Assembly: GCA_032622095.1 (NCBI GenBank)
Contig: CP136067.1
Coordinates: 75,234,705-75,298,704, forward strand
Reading direction: 5' to 3'
Source: Siphonodentalium dalli
Lineage: Eukaryota > Mollusca > Scaphopoda > Gadilida > Siphonodentaliidae
Length of the DNA stretch: 64,000 bases
A program made the translations under genes and the position numbers. How positions within the stretch are numbered: position 1 is the stretch's first letter; every line of letters starts with the position of its first letter. Under the pieces are notes generated by a model. That model did not search any database, was not told the DNA's origin, and was given only the letters and a program-made list of their open reading frames with translations. Below are positions 1-10,628 of this stretch, piece after piece.

Positions 1-124
1 AATAATTGACAAAAGTAATCACCTGCGCGCGAGAGGTCAATTTCACCAGTGAGTAGTTATAAGCCATTATCAAACATACTGCCATCAAGAAATTTCAGGC
101 CAGTCATAAACATGTCTTCTTTCA

Positions 125-560
125 TGGATGCCGAAAGCGACAAAAAGTGCGCCATTAGTAACGCGCCGAAAGCGCCAAAAAGTGCGCCGAAAGCGACAAA
201 AAGTGCGCCGTTACGGCGCACTTTTTGTCGCTTCCGGAGCGCGCCATTAGGGAGTGGACCTAATAGTATGCCTAATGGCGCTTTCGGCGTGCGCCGAAAG
301 CGACAAAAAGTGCGCCATTAGTAACGCGCCGAAACATGCGCTAATATCGCACATTTTGTCGCACATTTTGCGCGCGCCGAAAGCGACAAAAAGTGCGCCG
401 AAAGCGACAAAAAGTGCACCGAAAGCGACAAATAGTGCGCCGTAACGGCGCATATTTTGTCGCTTTCGGCGCTTTCGGCGCGTTACTAATGGCGCACTTT
501 TTGTCGCTTTCGGCGCGCGCCGAAAGCGCCATTAGGAAGTGGCCCTAATAGGATTCCATA
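125..560. mobile_element. Foldback element family A, copy A1 (composite)
   Basis: Array of alternating direct and inverted copies of a GC-rich module, core CGAAAGCGACAAAAAGTGCG, giving nested palindromes. The right end (GCGCCATTAG-GAAGTGG-CCTAATAGGATTCCATA) matches the right terminus of the better preserved copy at 1141-1635. A second right-end-like junction inside (about 232-270, CCATTAGGGAGTGG then GCCTAATGGCGC) suggests two elements joined or one rearranged. The left terminal inverted repeat is not recognisable. Open frames of 63-90 codons on both strands here are read-through of the repeat, not genes. Confidence 0.8.
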
Positions 561-900
561 GATTAGCGCCGGTCGATTTTATACTTGATTTGTTTCTGTC
601 ATTTCTTGGAAACAGGGTCATCCAAAACAAAAATAAAATATGCATCCATGTAAAACGCCAAATATACACGATATTTACAGAGATTACATGCATGTGTGTA
701 TCCACCCTAAAACAAGGGGACAGCTATTCGCCGATAATATTTTTCCTATATTATACCTCAATGATCTCCACAACCACATGGTTAATAATGGATGCACATA
801 GTATTCGTTTTACCCTTGCGCTTTGTCCCAATTATGAACTTCGCCTTAACCGTATTCGATATTATCGAACGAGTATAATTGTATTTTCTTGTAATTAAAA
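539..900 (+). pseudogene. LINE reverse transcriptase fragment (palm region)
   Basis: Decayed non-LTR reverse transcriptase. The plus-strand frame contains LKQGDSYSPIIFFLY, which fits RT motif B (usual form xxQGDxLSPxLFxLYLNDL), and a one-base shift restores LNDLHNHMVNN directly after it, as expected in LINE RTs. The preceding ~55 residues (DLFLSFLGN ... ICIHV) are consistent with the stretch that lies between motifs A and B. No YxDD motif follows, and the frame ends soon after, so the piece is truncated and frameshifted. It begins inside the right end of foldback copy A1, so its own 5' boundary is not defined. Identification rests on motif B only; clade not assigned. Confidence 0.55.
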
Positions 901-974
901 ACTATTGAAAATTCTTAATCTGAGAACGTATACATATTGTGAACCATAATGTGCAGCACTTGTAATTATGTCAG

Positions 975-1078
975 GGTTAATGGACGAGCTAGCTACTGGG
1001 CATTCGTAAACTAAGGTGGTCGAGGACGTAGCCCGATACCATTTAGTTTACGAATGCCCAGTAGCGAGTCCACTAACC
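975..1078. repeat. Long inverted repeat (hairpin)
   Basis: Arms 975-1014 and 1043-1078 are reverse complements with few differences (core ACTGGGCATTCGTAAACTAA against TTAGTTTACGAATGCCCAGT), separated by a 28-base spacer. A transcript or single strand would fold into a stem of about 36 bp. No coding content. Confidence 0.9.
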
Positions 1079-1140
1079 TACTTAAAACACATTTTGTATA
1101 ACATACAAAGAGAAATTACATTGATACAGATGAACAATTC

Positions 1141-1635
1141 TATGGAATCCTATTACGGCCACTTGCTAATGGCGCTTTCGGCGCTTTCGGCGCGATGCGC
1201 CGAAAGCGCCGAAAGCGACAAAAAGTGCGCCATTAGTAACGCGCCGAAAGCGCCGAAAGCGACAAAAAGTGCGCCGTAACGGCGCACTATTTGTCGCTTT
1301 CGGCGCTTTCGGCGCTTTCGGCGCGGTGCGCCGAAAGCGACAAAATGTGCGCCATTAGCGTTATTTCGGCGCCCGCCGAAAGCGCCGAAAGCGACAAAAA
1401 GTGCGCCGATCGGCGCACATTTTGTCGCTTTCGGCGCTTTCGGCGCGCGCCGAAACAACGCTAATGGCGCACTTTTTGTCGCTTTCGGCGCGCGCGCCGA
1501 AAGCGCCGAAAGCGACAAAAAGTGCGCCGATCGGCGCACATTTTGTCGCTTTCGGCGCTTTCGGCGCGATGCGCCGAAAGCGACAAAAAGTGCGCCGAAA
1601 GCGCCATTAGCAAGTGGCCGTAATAGGATTCCATA
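1141..1635. mobile_element. Foldback element family A, copy A2 (best preserved)
   Basis: Bounded by a perfect terminal inverted repeat of at least 35 bp: TATGGAATCCTATTACGGCC at the left and its complement GGCCGTAATAGGATTCCATA at the right, each continuing through ACTTGCTAATGGCGC. A TA at both outer ends could be a TA target duplication. The 495-bp body is a string of palindromic modules (GCGCCGAAAGCG, ACAAAAAGTGCGCC and complements) with centres such as GTGCGCCGATCGGCGCAC. A 175-codon minus-strand frame spans the whole element but encodes only a monotonous repeat with no domain. Non-autonomous foldback DNA element is the best description. Confidence 0.88.
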
Positions 1636-2224
1636 GTAACTTCTGTATGCCATTAAAATGGAGGCGTTTATTGTTGACAATTTTTTTCTAAATTTTACAC
1701 ACCGTGAAATTATCTATAAGTTTTATCAGAAATATGGAATTACAATTAGGTGAGTGAACTTCAAAAGCCACAGCTCCTGAACCCCCCCCCCCCCATTCGC
1801 ATGGATGCAGGGATGTGGTAACGGAGAGTCCAAGATGTTCTCTGCCTTGTTTGTTCAATGTTATAAAGTTCCATGTTAGAACATAAAAAAAGTTCCCATG
1901 TTTTGCACTGATGGAATAATATCTCTACAAGCACTATGCAGAGTAAAGTTTCATTGCACAATCTGGGGGGAGGGGTTCTTCTGACTTCAATTTCAACTAC
2001 ATGTTTGGGGGGGGGGGGGTGTCCACCTTGGGAAATTCCAACTGCATCCCCCCTTTAGTCAGAATCAGACCAACACAAGTTTTTGAATAATTCCATTTGC
2101 ACCCCCCCCCCCCCCCCCCTTGAACCTCAGTCAGGCCTAATTTCTAATATATTCATAAGCCATGGTTTTATATTTCTATATTCCTGGTATGAGAACATTG
2201 ACAGATATTTTAACCTGAACATTT
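1636..2224. other. Intergenic, homopolymer G/C tracts
   Basis: No gene recognised. Contains C runs at 1782-1794 (13) and 2102-2119 (18) and a G run at 2007-2019 (13) in otherwise AT-rich sequence. Confidence 0.7.
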
Positions 2225-2880
2225 ATTAGTTATTTGAAAATTTCAAACCTCATACTCCCCTCAGGTTGGAAGTGATGACCATTTCTGTCCACAAATTTGA
2301 CCAAATGTAGTAAAATATTGTTTTGCTAAACTAATTAGCAGTTTTGTATTGGCCATGTGGATGTGGGGCAATGACACACCGGGCCGACCATGGTTCGATC
2401 CGGTGTGCGAAAATTTAGAAATCTTAACAAGAAAATTTTGAAATCGTAACATCTACACTAGCCTCAAGCCTTCCTACCGTTGTAAATTTAAACCCTACAC
2501 CCCCCACTTAGGTTGGAAAATTTTCAACTGATGACAATTCCAATGACAATGTTGACCAAATGTATGACAATATTGTTTTCTTAAATTAACTAGAAGTTTT
2601 TGACTGGCCACGGGGGAGGGACCAGGACACAAGCTTTCCAAGTGTTGGAAATTTCCAATCTGTTACCCCCCCTAAGGTTGGAAAATTTCCAACTGATGAC
2701 CATTTCTGTCCAAAGTTTTTACCAAACATAGGAACATTTCCCCCCCCCCCAATAAATTGTTTTATAATCAAACTACAAGAACATATTTCACCTATTGTTG
2801 GTGTGAAATTTCCAACTAATGTTTTGGCAAGTATGAAATTTCCAACTGTTATACTTTTGACCAAAGTTGGGGGGCTAACT
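2225..2880. repeat. Degenerate tandem repeat (TTGGAAATTTCCAACTGATG)
   Basis: Four or more diverged units share GGTTGGAAATTTTCAACTGA, CATTTCTGTCCA and TTTTGACCAAA blocks about 200-250 bp apart (around 2264, 2512, 2675, 2850). The GGAAATTTCC core is palindromic. Similar blocks recur near 21590-21640 and, in the opposite orientation, 43640-43760, so it is a dispersed family rather than a purely local array. Includes an 11-base C run at 2740-2750. Confidence 0.6.
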
Positions 2881-3946
2881 ACTAGTATACGTGCGAAATA
2901 AATCTCTGTATTTCCACTGGTAACGATGCTACCGGAATTTGCCTGTAAATATCATGCAAATTATCTCACAAGAATAAATCATACAGGTATTTGGAGGTAG
3001 CACTGGTAGTACAAGTGGAACTATATAAATGTTACTTCCGATGTCTTTCGCTCTGGTAAAGATGCATGTTAGGTGCATATTTCCGTTCATATTCTGGCAC
3101 CATGTGGTTTTCTATGACGAAATGCCCACAAAAATGTACCTTGCAAACTTGCCAGCGTATGAACGTACCCTGAATCATGCCAGAAGCTGGGGTTTGTCCC
3201 ACAAAAATATTCATGATTGCCAATTACTCAATCAATATATTCACTGCAAGTCTATCACAGCTAGTGACAGTCAGTTGTGGTGTTCAATTATTAACAGACT
3301 TTTTCATTATATTACATTTAATTACATGCGGCAACACTCACTTAAAAAGTTGCTCAAATGTATGCATACTAATCACTTGACTATATTTAGACTCATTTAT
3401 AGTGAAAATTCATACATGTGTTAAGTACCATATTAATAAATAATTTTAAATCTGAATAATGACAAATTATAGCATTTAGAGGTGTATCTACAGCAAAATT
3501 CAGCCCCTCCCTTTTAAAATTGATACATAGGCCTATACATTGTACACATATGGCCATGTCCGATCTGCACTGAGGTGCCGGGAGCATCCAAGGGCATCGG
3601 GGGGGGGGGGGAGAGCCTACAAAAATGGCACTTTTCTGCCCAAAAAAGGGAATTTTCTCCGCAAACTCGGAAAAAACAACCATAAATTCATTGTGGCAAA
3701 AAATCCCTATTTTAAAGGTATTTGTCGGTTTTTATGGCCGTTTTTGACAAAAAATTAATATTCCTTGTGAAATTGGTGGTATTTGGACCCAAAAAGTTAC
3801 ATTTTGCTATAAAAACACGAGATTAAACACAGCATTTTCTGTCTCCAGAAAAAGGGCAAGTCCTGCCCCCTTGGTCAAGGGCAGGGGATCAGCTGCCCCC
3901 TCTTCCGGCACCCCTGCTGGGCTGATCACATACTTAATTGTATACA
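2881..3946. other. Intergenic, unassigned
   Basis: No recognised gene. A 131-codon plus-strand frame (3029-3424) has no recognisable domain and is best treated as chance. A 13-base G run sits at 3599-3611, followed by repeat-like CT/GGCA-rich sequence to about 3920. Confidence 0.6.
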
Positions 3947-4403
3947 TGCCCTAATGGCGCACCGCGCTAATGGCGCACTTTCTGTCGCTTTCGGCGCGGT
4001 GCGCCGAAAGCGCCGAAAGCGACAAAAAGTGCGCCGATCGGCGCACATTTTGTCGCTTTCGGCGCTTTCGGCGCTTTCGGCGCGCGCCGAAACAACGCTA
4101 ATGGCGCACTTTTTGTCGCTTTCGGCGCGCGCGCCGAAAGCGCCGAAAGCGACAAAAAAGTGCGCCGATCGGCGCACATTTTGTCGCTTTCGGCGCTTTC
4201 GGCGCTTTCGGCGCGCGCCGAAACAACGCTAATGGCGCACTTTTTGTCGCTTTCGGCGCGCGCGCCGAAAGCGCCGAAAGCGACAAAAAGTGCGCCGATC
4301 GGCGCACATTTTGTCGCTTTCGGCGCTTTCGGCGCGATGCGCCGAAAGCGACAAAAAGTGCGCCGAAAGCGCCATTAGCAAGTGGCCGTAATAGGATTCC
4401 ATA
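3947..4403. mobile_element. Foldback element family A, copy A3 (left-truncated)
   Basis: Right terminus (GCCATTAGCAAGTGGCCGTA then ATAGGATTCCATA) is identical to copy A2; the matching left terminus is missing and the element starts abruptly at CCTAATGGCGC. The body holds three copies of the GTGCGCCGATCGGCGCAC hairpin and a duplicated block (about 4080-4210 and 4211-4341, ~131 bp apart). The arms flanking each hairpin centre carry the same single difference (AAAAAGTGCG against CGCACATTTT), as in copy A2. Confidence 0.85.
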
Positions 4404-5739
4404 CAATTCCGATAAATATCGATAAATGAGACGTTTACGAACGTTTTTCTGGGGGGGGGGGGATAGTCCTTGGTAAACAGTACATGCATCCACGCCCCTT
4501 GACACGACTGGTGTGAGTGAAAATTGCACGTGGATTTTGTCGCGGTAATAATTGTCTAGACATATATTATATGATATACAGCTGTCCATATTTGTTCGAA
4601 ATTAAACTTCGATACACACAAGCAGATAAAAACAAATTTGTTTTCGCTGTAAATATAACGTAGTATATACATACGTACTATATATACTGTTGACGCAATT
4701 GTCTGTAATTTGGGCACGAATGTATTTTAGGATAGTTTTGACTCGTGAATTATCAAAGTATAATATTGTTCGGCGCTGAACAACAGTAACTTTATTATGG
4801 TGACGTGTTATGTTTGAACGTGAATACGTGATAGATACAACTGGCATGTAAATTAAATACATGCTGCCTTTTCTGACAAGGAATTGTATTACGTGGGGTT
4901 TATAAGCACGATGCAGATGTTCGTTATGGTGGGCGGGTATATCTATAGCAGTGAACTGTGTCTCGAATAGATGTCCCCGTGTGAGTTCGTTGTGCATACA
5001 TTGGGACACATGACCATTCTAGATTACGAACGTCGAATTGTGGTATAAAGCATAGTATAAAATGACCATTCGGTGAAATAAAAAGTCGAGGTAGAACAAA
5101 TGAGCTGGGTTTTAAGTCGAATTGTTCCTCCCAGTAGTATCTAATTGGAATACCGCGATGTGCTCCTGGAAACCCTCACTGTTGTGCTATGGAACTACCA
5201 ATTGTTACTCGCCAATTCACCGTTTTGGAAAATAAATAGAGTTGTAGATACAAATAATATTGTTGGTTCTTACTAACAGTTTGATAGTACTCTGGTACAC
5301 AATCGCAGATTAAAATTCAGAAATAGCCAGATTACTATAATATTGTCAATACGTGCCATAGCATTGACCCCTGCACTGGTCTCTTCGAACATCGGGAACA
5401 GACCAATATCAGACCAGGGGCAAATGTTCGCGGGTTGAAATTCATGTATAAATTGTTACTGTAATATGGCCTATGTAACCCGCCGTTCGCGAGCACATCG
5501 AGAACCCGAATTCGAATACACATGTCTTGATAACGATACAAACCTTGCATGTATTTTCGGCCCCGATTCCGAATGTGTATTCGACGGCATATATCTGAAA
5601 GAGAAAACATAAATATACAATTATCAACGCCAATGGTGTGAAAAAGACCATACTCGAGCTGATTATATGCTTACACTCTTAAATGGTGTGTTCATACGTG
5701 TACGTGTGTTACTCAATCTATAGGCGAGTACGGACTTCT
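4404..5739. other. Intergenic, unassigned
   Basis: Nothing recognised beyond a 12-base G run at 4451-4462. A 135-codon minus-strand frame (4602-5009) has no domain, no biased composition and no supporting splice context, so I do not call it a gene. Confidence 0.55.
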
Positions 5740-5895
5740 ATCCAAGATGTGAGATCTAAATTCCTGTAGATTTGGCGCTGAAACTCTTAGACTATACCTT
5801 ATACAACCTATTTTATTGTATGGGTGCGAGATATGGGGGTTTGAAAATACCCGTGTCATTGAGGCCGTTCACTTAAAACAAGCACACCAAATTAT
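5740..5895 (+). pseudogene. LINE ORF2 fragment, region after the RT core
   Basis: Plus-strand frame contains LIQPILLYGCEIWGFENT followed by RVIEAVHLK, the conserved segment that follows the reverse transcriptase palm in many Jockey/CR1-type LINEs (usual form xxPxLLYGCExWG...IExxxxxF). Immediately upstream, one frame over, VDLALKLLD is the expected preceding helix, so a frameshift separates them. The fragment ends where a retroposon-like repeat begins (5903). The same segment from another copy is found at 48577-48810 on the minus strand. Too short and broken to be functional. Confidence 0.7.
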
Positions 5896-5902
5896 ATCAT
5901 AC

Positions 5903-6490
5903 TAGCAGGTGTCCGGGATTTGACCTTGAATTGACCATTTTGAAGGTCAAGGTCAGGTCGGGGTAACGATTTGACCCATTGAGTTAATTCTGCCTTTTTA
6001 ATCAAGAGAAATGATGGTACCCGTCCCGTGATGGTACCCGTCCCTAAAAGAGGTACGTTTGTGGGTACCCGTTTCAAGGTGAAGATCACCTCGGGCGAAA
6101 AAAACTGACCCGATGAAAATGTCCCCCGTTCCTAGGAAGCCCTAAGTACGTAAGAATAACACAACACGCTCATGTCTGGATACAGTCACGCTCACGTGTG
6201 GACCCAGACGTAAGAATCACATTACGCACATACGCTCTTTATCAACGACACTGCGGATACGAACGCTCTTTAACTATCAACGCGATAACTACACCGTGCC
6301 AATGGCGGTAATTTTTGTGACTGGGTGTGGAGAATGGGTGCTCTGAGCTTCTCCAAAACGGCGGTAAACACTGCCCGTGTGTTTTTAACCTTAGATTGGA
6401 AGTTTGAGCTCAATCGGTCCAGCCTTTTTCCCGGCCATAGCTAACAGACAAACAACAAACAGACAGACAGAAGTCCCAAAATATATAGTA
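5903..6490 (+). mobile_element. Retroposon-like repeat, first of a head-to-tail chain
   Basis: Starts ACTAGCAGGTGTCCGGG, carries a palindromic TTGACCTTGAATTGACC / GGTCAAGGTCAGGTCGGGG block, and ends in CGGTCCAGCC...CCCGGCCAT, an ACAGACA/CAAACA-rich stretch and CCCAAAATATATAGTAG. The same head, GGTCAAGGTCAGG block and tail occur at 18288-18566, and related ends at 26319-26562. The A/CAAACA-then-ATATATA(G/A)TAGA tail is typical of elements that insert by RNA-primed copying, but no reverse transcriptase is attached. Confidence 0.7.
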
Positions 6491-7000
6491 GACTAGCCGA
6501 TGAGCCCGACGTTGTCCGGGCTATTCAAAAACCAAATTTCAAGTCGATAGCTCCACCCGTTTCCGAGATCTGGTCTGCGCATGCGCGAAGCTGGCGTCGC
6601 ACGGGCTCGGCGACCCGATAAAATTCGTATCCGGGGCAAGATACATTCACATACCAAATTTCAAGTCGATAGCTCCACCCGTTTCCAAGATCTGGTCTTC
6701 GCATGCGCGAAGCTGGCGTCGCACGGGCTCGGCGACCCGATAAAATTCGTATCCGGGGCAAGATACATTCACATAGCAAATTTCAAGTCGATAGCTCCAC
6801 CCGTTTCCGAGATCTCGTCTGCGCATGCGCTGCACGGGCGCCGCACGGGCTCGCCAATACGACAACGTCCACCGCCTGGTCAAACTACACACACGTACCA
6901 AGTTTCGTCCCGATCGGTCGAGAATCGTAGATTTGTATAAATGACAGACAAACATACATACAAACAGACAAACAGACAGAGGTCTTCAAAATATATAGTA
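6491..7000 (+). mobile_element. Retroposon-like repeat unit with internal 122-bp array (unit 1)
   Basis: Begins GACTAGCCGATGAGCCCGAC and ends GGTCTTCAAAATATATAGTA. Inside, the segment from CCAAATTTCAAGTCGATAGC through the palindromic TGCGCATGCGC is repeated at exact 122-bp spacing (ATGCGC at 6581, 6703, 6825), the last copy leading into CCAAGTTTCGTCCCGATCGG and a CAAACAGACA-rich tail. Frames of 75-119 codons across it are repeat read-through. Confidence 0.82.
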
Positions 7001-7498
7001 GACTAGCTGATGAGCCCGACGTTGTCCGGGCTATTCAAAAACCAAATTTCAAGTCGATAGCTGTACCCGTTTCCTAGATCTGGTCTGCGCATGCGCGAAG
7101 CTGGCGTCGCACGGGCTCGGCGACCCGATAAAATTCGTATCCGGGGCAAGATACATTCACATACCAAATTTCAAGTCGATAGCTCCACCCGTTTCCGAGA
7201 TCTCGTCTGCGCATGCGCGAAGCTGGCGTCGCACGGGCTCGGCGACCCGATCAAATTCGTATCCGGGGCAAGATACATTCACATACCAAATTTCAAGTCG
7301 ATAGCTCCACCCGTTTCCAAGATCTCGTCTGCGCATGCGCGAAGCGGGCGCCACACGGGCTCGCCAATACGACAACGTCCACCGCCTGGTCAAACTACAC
7401 ACACGTACCAAGTTTCGTCCCGATCGGTCGAGAATCGTAGATTTGTATCAATGACAGACAAACATACAGACAAACAGAGGTCTTCAAAATATATATGA
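7001..7498 (+). mobile_element. Retroposon-like repeat unit with internal 122-bp array (unit 2)
   Basis: Same head (GACTAGCTGATGAGCCCGAC) and tail as the preceding unit, directly abutting it. Three 122-bp internal monomers (ATGCGC at 7091, 7213, 7335). Unit length 498 bp against 510 bp for the previous one. Confidence 0.82.
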
Positions 7499-7884
7499 GA
7501 CTAGCCGATGAGCCCGACGTTGTCCGGGCTATTCAAAAACCAAATTTCAAGTCGATAGCTCCACCCGTTTCCGAGATCTGGTCTGCGCATGCGCGAAGCT
7601 GGCGTCGCACGGGCTCGGCGACCCGATACAATTTGTACCCGGTGCAAGATACATTCACATACCAAATTTCAAGTCGATAGCTCCACCCGTTTACGAGATC
7701 TCGTCTGCGCATGCGCTGCACGGGCGCCGCACGGGCTCGCCAATACGACAACGTCCACCGCCTGGTCAAACTACACACACGTACCAAGTTTCGTCCCGAT
7801 CGGTCCAGAATCGTAGATTTGTATAAATGACAGACAAACATACAGACAGACAGACAAACAGAGGTCTTCAAAATATGTATGAGA
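7499..7884 (+). mobile_element. Retroposon-like repeat unit with internal 122-bp array (unit 3)
   Basis: Same head and tail; only two 122-bp monomers (ATGCGC at 7589 and 7711), so it is one monomer shorter (about 385 bp). It has no further unit after it; its tail ends GGTCTTCAAAATATGTATGAG. Confidence 0.8.
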
Positions 7885-9011
7885 TATGGTGAACTGGGAA
7901 GACGGCTCATGTGTATTGAAATTAAGAAGAGAATGATCGCACACTGGAGTCGTTTATCGAAGAAAGAGGCCAGCCTGCTATTTACTAATATTAGATATTA
8001 AATGTGGAGCCAAACATATACGATATATCAATATCACGAACGAAATTTATGTCCGCTTAGATTGTGAAAATTGTTGGATAACACAGTCGTCAATTACAAA
8101 TAGGATGCTTCAGAGTATACACGGTAAACTACTGAACCAATTCCGATGTCAATAATACAATCGCGTACGAAAGGTTTGATGCCCTCGATTTGGTATCACA
8201 GTGCGAACGTGTCTCTGTCTAATTGAAGGGAAGTTCAGAATTATAACAATTATGTGATGGGGAGTTATTCAACTTGTGATAGAACTCTCCACGTGAGAAT
8301 TGCGATATGTCTTTATTCACAAAAAAATGGACGTCTGGATACCAGGCAAGATGACGTTCAATGTGACGCCCGTTTTGAATATGTATCATGTTAGTTTGAC
8401 CTGCATGTCACAGCCGGTCATATATGGCTGATGGGTCGTTTCATGTTTTATTTTTAATAGGCATTGCGTTGTCCAGAAACGAGCACTCCTAATCCAAGAT
8501 AGCCATCTATCCATCTATCCATCGGGATAGCAAAATGGAGTCCAAAATTCGAGAAAAAAATTACAAGCTTCCCAGATATTTCGGATAAATTGTTTCCTGT
8601 TTGATAAAACAGGCGGTCGATTGTTGTATACGTATGCTTCTTTGTTTCGCATCACAAATTACCACTCATACCACGAATGCATCACCCCAGCTGCAAAGAC
8701 AAGAGTAAAACTAAAATTATAACTCCGTGTTCAACATGACTGCCACAGATTAGTGGTTGAATTGCCAGCAATAGATTATGTTCCAAATTCAATTTGGTTG
8801 CCAACATGGCTCCCCGCAATACCACACATTAGTAAATTCTGTCTTCAGAAACAACATCACACATGGGTCATGTTTATCAATCACCGTCAAATTTACAAAT
8901 GTTTAAGGGTGTCACAAAGAAACCAATATAGAATATCGGCATGTAGCTCCCCTCAAAGTCCTACAATTTTCTGATGTGAACAATCATGGCCATTTACCAA
9001 AACGTAACGTT
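7885..9011. other. Intergenic, unassigned
   Basis: No gene, RNA or clear repeat seen, apart from a short CTATCCAT repeat near 8503-8523. Confidence 0.6.
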
Positions 9012-9375
9012 TTAAAGACATAGTATAGACTTGTTCGGGTGCGCGAAACTGATAAGTTATCAGTCAGGCACTATGCCAACTGGAGGAATGCCAAAAATCT
9101 CAAGCAAATCAATCGTACCATGCCACAGAAAACATCGTCCGAACTACGCTCAATTGTAAATATTTACTTCTCGATTCGGGACGCAACTATTGGAGATAAA
9201 CTAACGAAACTATTTGGACATCGAGAGTCACTGCATTTAATTAATATATAAGAATGAAGACGTGTGTTGTCAATTTGGATATAATGTTTGTAAAAAAAAA
9301 ATAACTACTTTGAGCAAGATTATTCTCCATTTCTATTTGATCACCCTGTCGGAGTGTTTCACATCACTTTAAAGC
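9012..9375. repeat. Dispersed repeat family D, copy 1
   Basis: Starts TTTAAAGACATAGTATAGAC and ends GGAGTGTTTCACATCACTTT. The same 5' segment (ACTTGTTCGGGTGCG), middle (CTCAATTGTAAATATTTAC, CTCGATTCGGGACG) and 3' end recur at 19318-20640; the 3' end alone (GGAGTGTTTCACACCACTTT) also recurs near 16235 and, one base shorter, 18040. Possibly a small non-autonomous transposon. Confidence 0.7.
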
Positions 9376-10019
9376 GTCGGCAAACTAAAATGAGGTATTC
9401 GAAAGAGCAAATGAATGACCAGATTGTTTTGTTCTCTGCATGATCACGATGATACTATATGTGTATGGTATACGAACGTGTGGTTCATGTGTGACTGTTT
9501 AAACCAATATACCGGTAATGTTATTGACATTTTTCCACGCCGTTTGTCTACATATGAACCCAGTTTATTTAACAGATGGTAAGATATATTTATTGTTTGA
9601 TAATTCATTCCACAAGAGTTAATGTTATGGACTTCAAGGTGCAAGAAGAATCACACATAATACTCGTACAAGAATAACTGAACTAAATGGTTTCCCATAG
9701 ACGACAGTGTCAGCGTTTCAGCCAAATGTACTGAATTGACGCCCGCGGGCCACTCTATAGTGATGTTTACCTGGCTAGATTGACACCAGTTGATTATGAA
9801 AATGCAAGAACAACCATAGGTTGTGCATTTACTTTTTAAAATAAATCCACAAGTGTACGACAGGGCTATATCCCGCCGCTATTCACAAATTAATTCACGA
9901 GTTTAAATTATTTAGGTATGAAATGCAAATCAAATAAACAAGATTTCGTCCTTTAATAACGTGTCAGATATATCAGATGAAGACCATTCTTCAGTTACCT
10001 TCACCTGTATCATTCCACG
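9376..10019. other. Intergenic, unassigned
   Basis: Nothing recognised on either strand. Confidence 0.5.
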
Positions 10020-10488
10020 GTGCACTCGCTCCCAGGCTGGGGAACGCATTTAGCCCCCTGCTTCCACAAGCAATTGTCCCTGTGTGTGCTTAGTCGAGTT
10101 CCACAATACCACAGAACGGCACAACCCAATAACACAGAACGGCAATTTGATCCACCAACTTATGTTGGATATGCAGAAACGGTATGATGGGAAGAGGCTT
10201 CTCTCACTGCCAAAATCGGACCATCCTACCCCAGGGGACAGAGCTACTGGCATTTCGCATCACTGCGCCAACTCTATGGAACAGTCTTCCGGATAAACTT
10301 AGGTTATCGTGTGACCTGTTAGAATTCCGGAAACTACTTAAAACACTCCAGTTCATAATTGCGTACGGACTCACATGAATAACTGTTTCATTGTGTACAT
10401 GTATATGACATATTTAATTGACCACCCATGCATGTATATTATAAAGCGCCTACGAACACAATTTTGTGAAATAGGCGCTCTACAAATG

Positions 10489-10520
<32 letters not shown>
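10020..10520 (+). mobile_element. 5'-truncated L2-like LINE: ORF2 C terminus, stem-loop and AAT tail
   Basis: The frame 10184-10378 reads LAFRITAPTLWNSLPDKL followed by LLEFRKLLKTLQF, the well known C-terminal signature of CR1/L2-type ORF2 (FRVAAPxLWNSLPxxLR...FKxxLKTxLF). The preceding part (LLSLPKSDHPTPGDRA) lies in a neighbouring frame, so there is a frameshift near 10230. The stop is followed by ~100 bp of 3' untranslated sequence, a stem-loop (AAAGCGCCTA / TAGGCGCT, about 10441-10479) and (AAT)10 at 10491-10520. A GCGC stem followed by a short A/T-rich microsatellite is what L2-clade 3' ends look like. The rest of the element is absent, as usual for target-primed 5' truncation. Confidence 0.75.
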
Positions 10521-10521
<1 letters not shown>

Positions 10522-10628
10522 TTTTCCTTTTAGATAAACATCAATAATCAGTACCCATCTCAGTGGAATACTTTTACTCGATATATTAATCTCTAGGCTA
10601 TGTCCTGTCAACGATTTTCTAAGATTAA

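Noticed and set aside
1153-1680. 175-codon minus-strand frame, plus similar frames at 4098-4589 and 3954-4378, reading as alternating FGA/RRKR repeats
   Set aside because: They are translations of the family A palindromic array; equivalent frames exist on both strands, and the composition follows the repeat, not a protein family.
4602-5009. 135-codon minus-strand frame
   Set aside because: No recognisable motif, no splice or promoter context, composition typical of AT-rich non-coding DNA; a frame this long is expected a few times in 64 kb.
6581-7910. Frames of 75-135 codons on both strands sharing one peptide repeat
   Set aside because: Read-through of the 122-bp tandem monomer; the period (122) is not a multiple of three, so repeats change frame, unlike a real repeat protein.
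10441-10479. Stem-loop as a rho-independent terminator or riboswitch
   Set aside because: It sits at the 3' end of a LINE, where L2-clade elements carry a GCGC stem before the short tandem tail.
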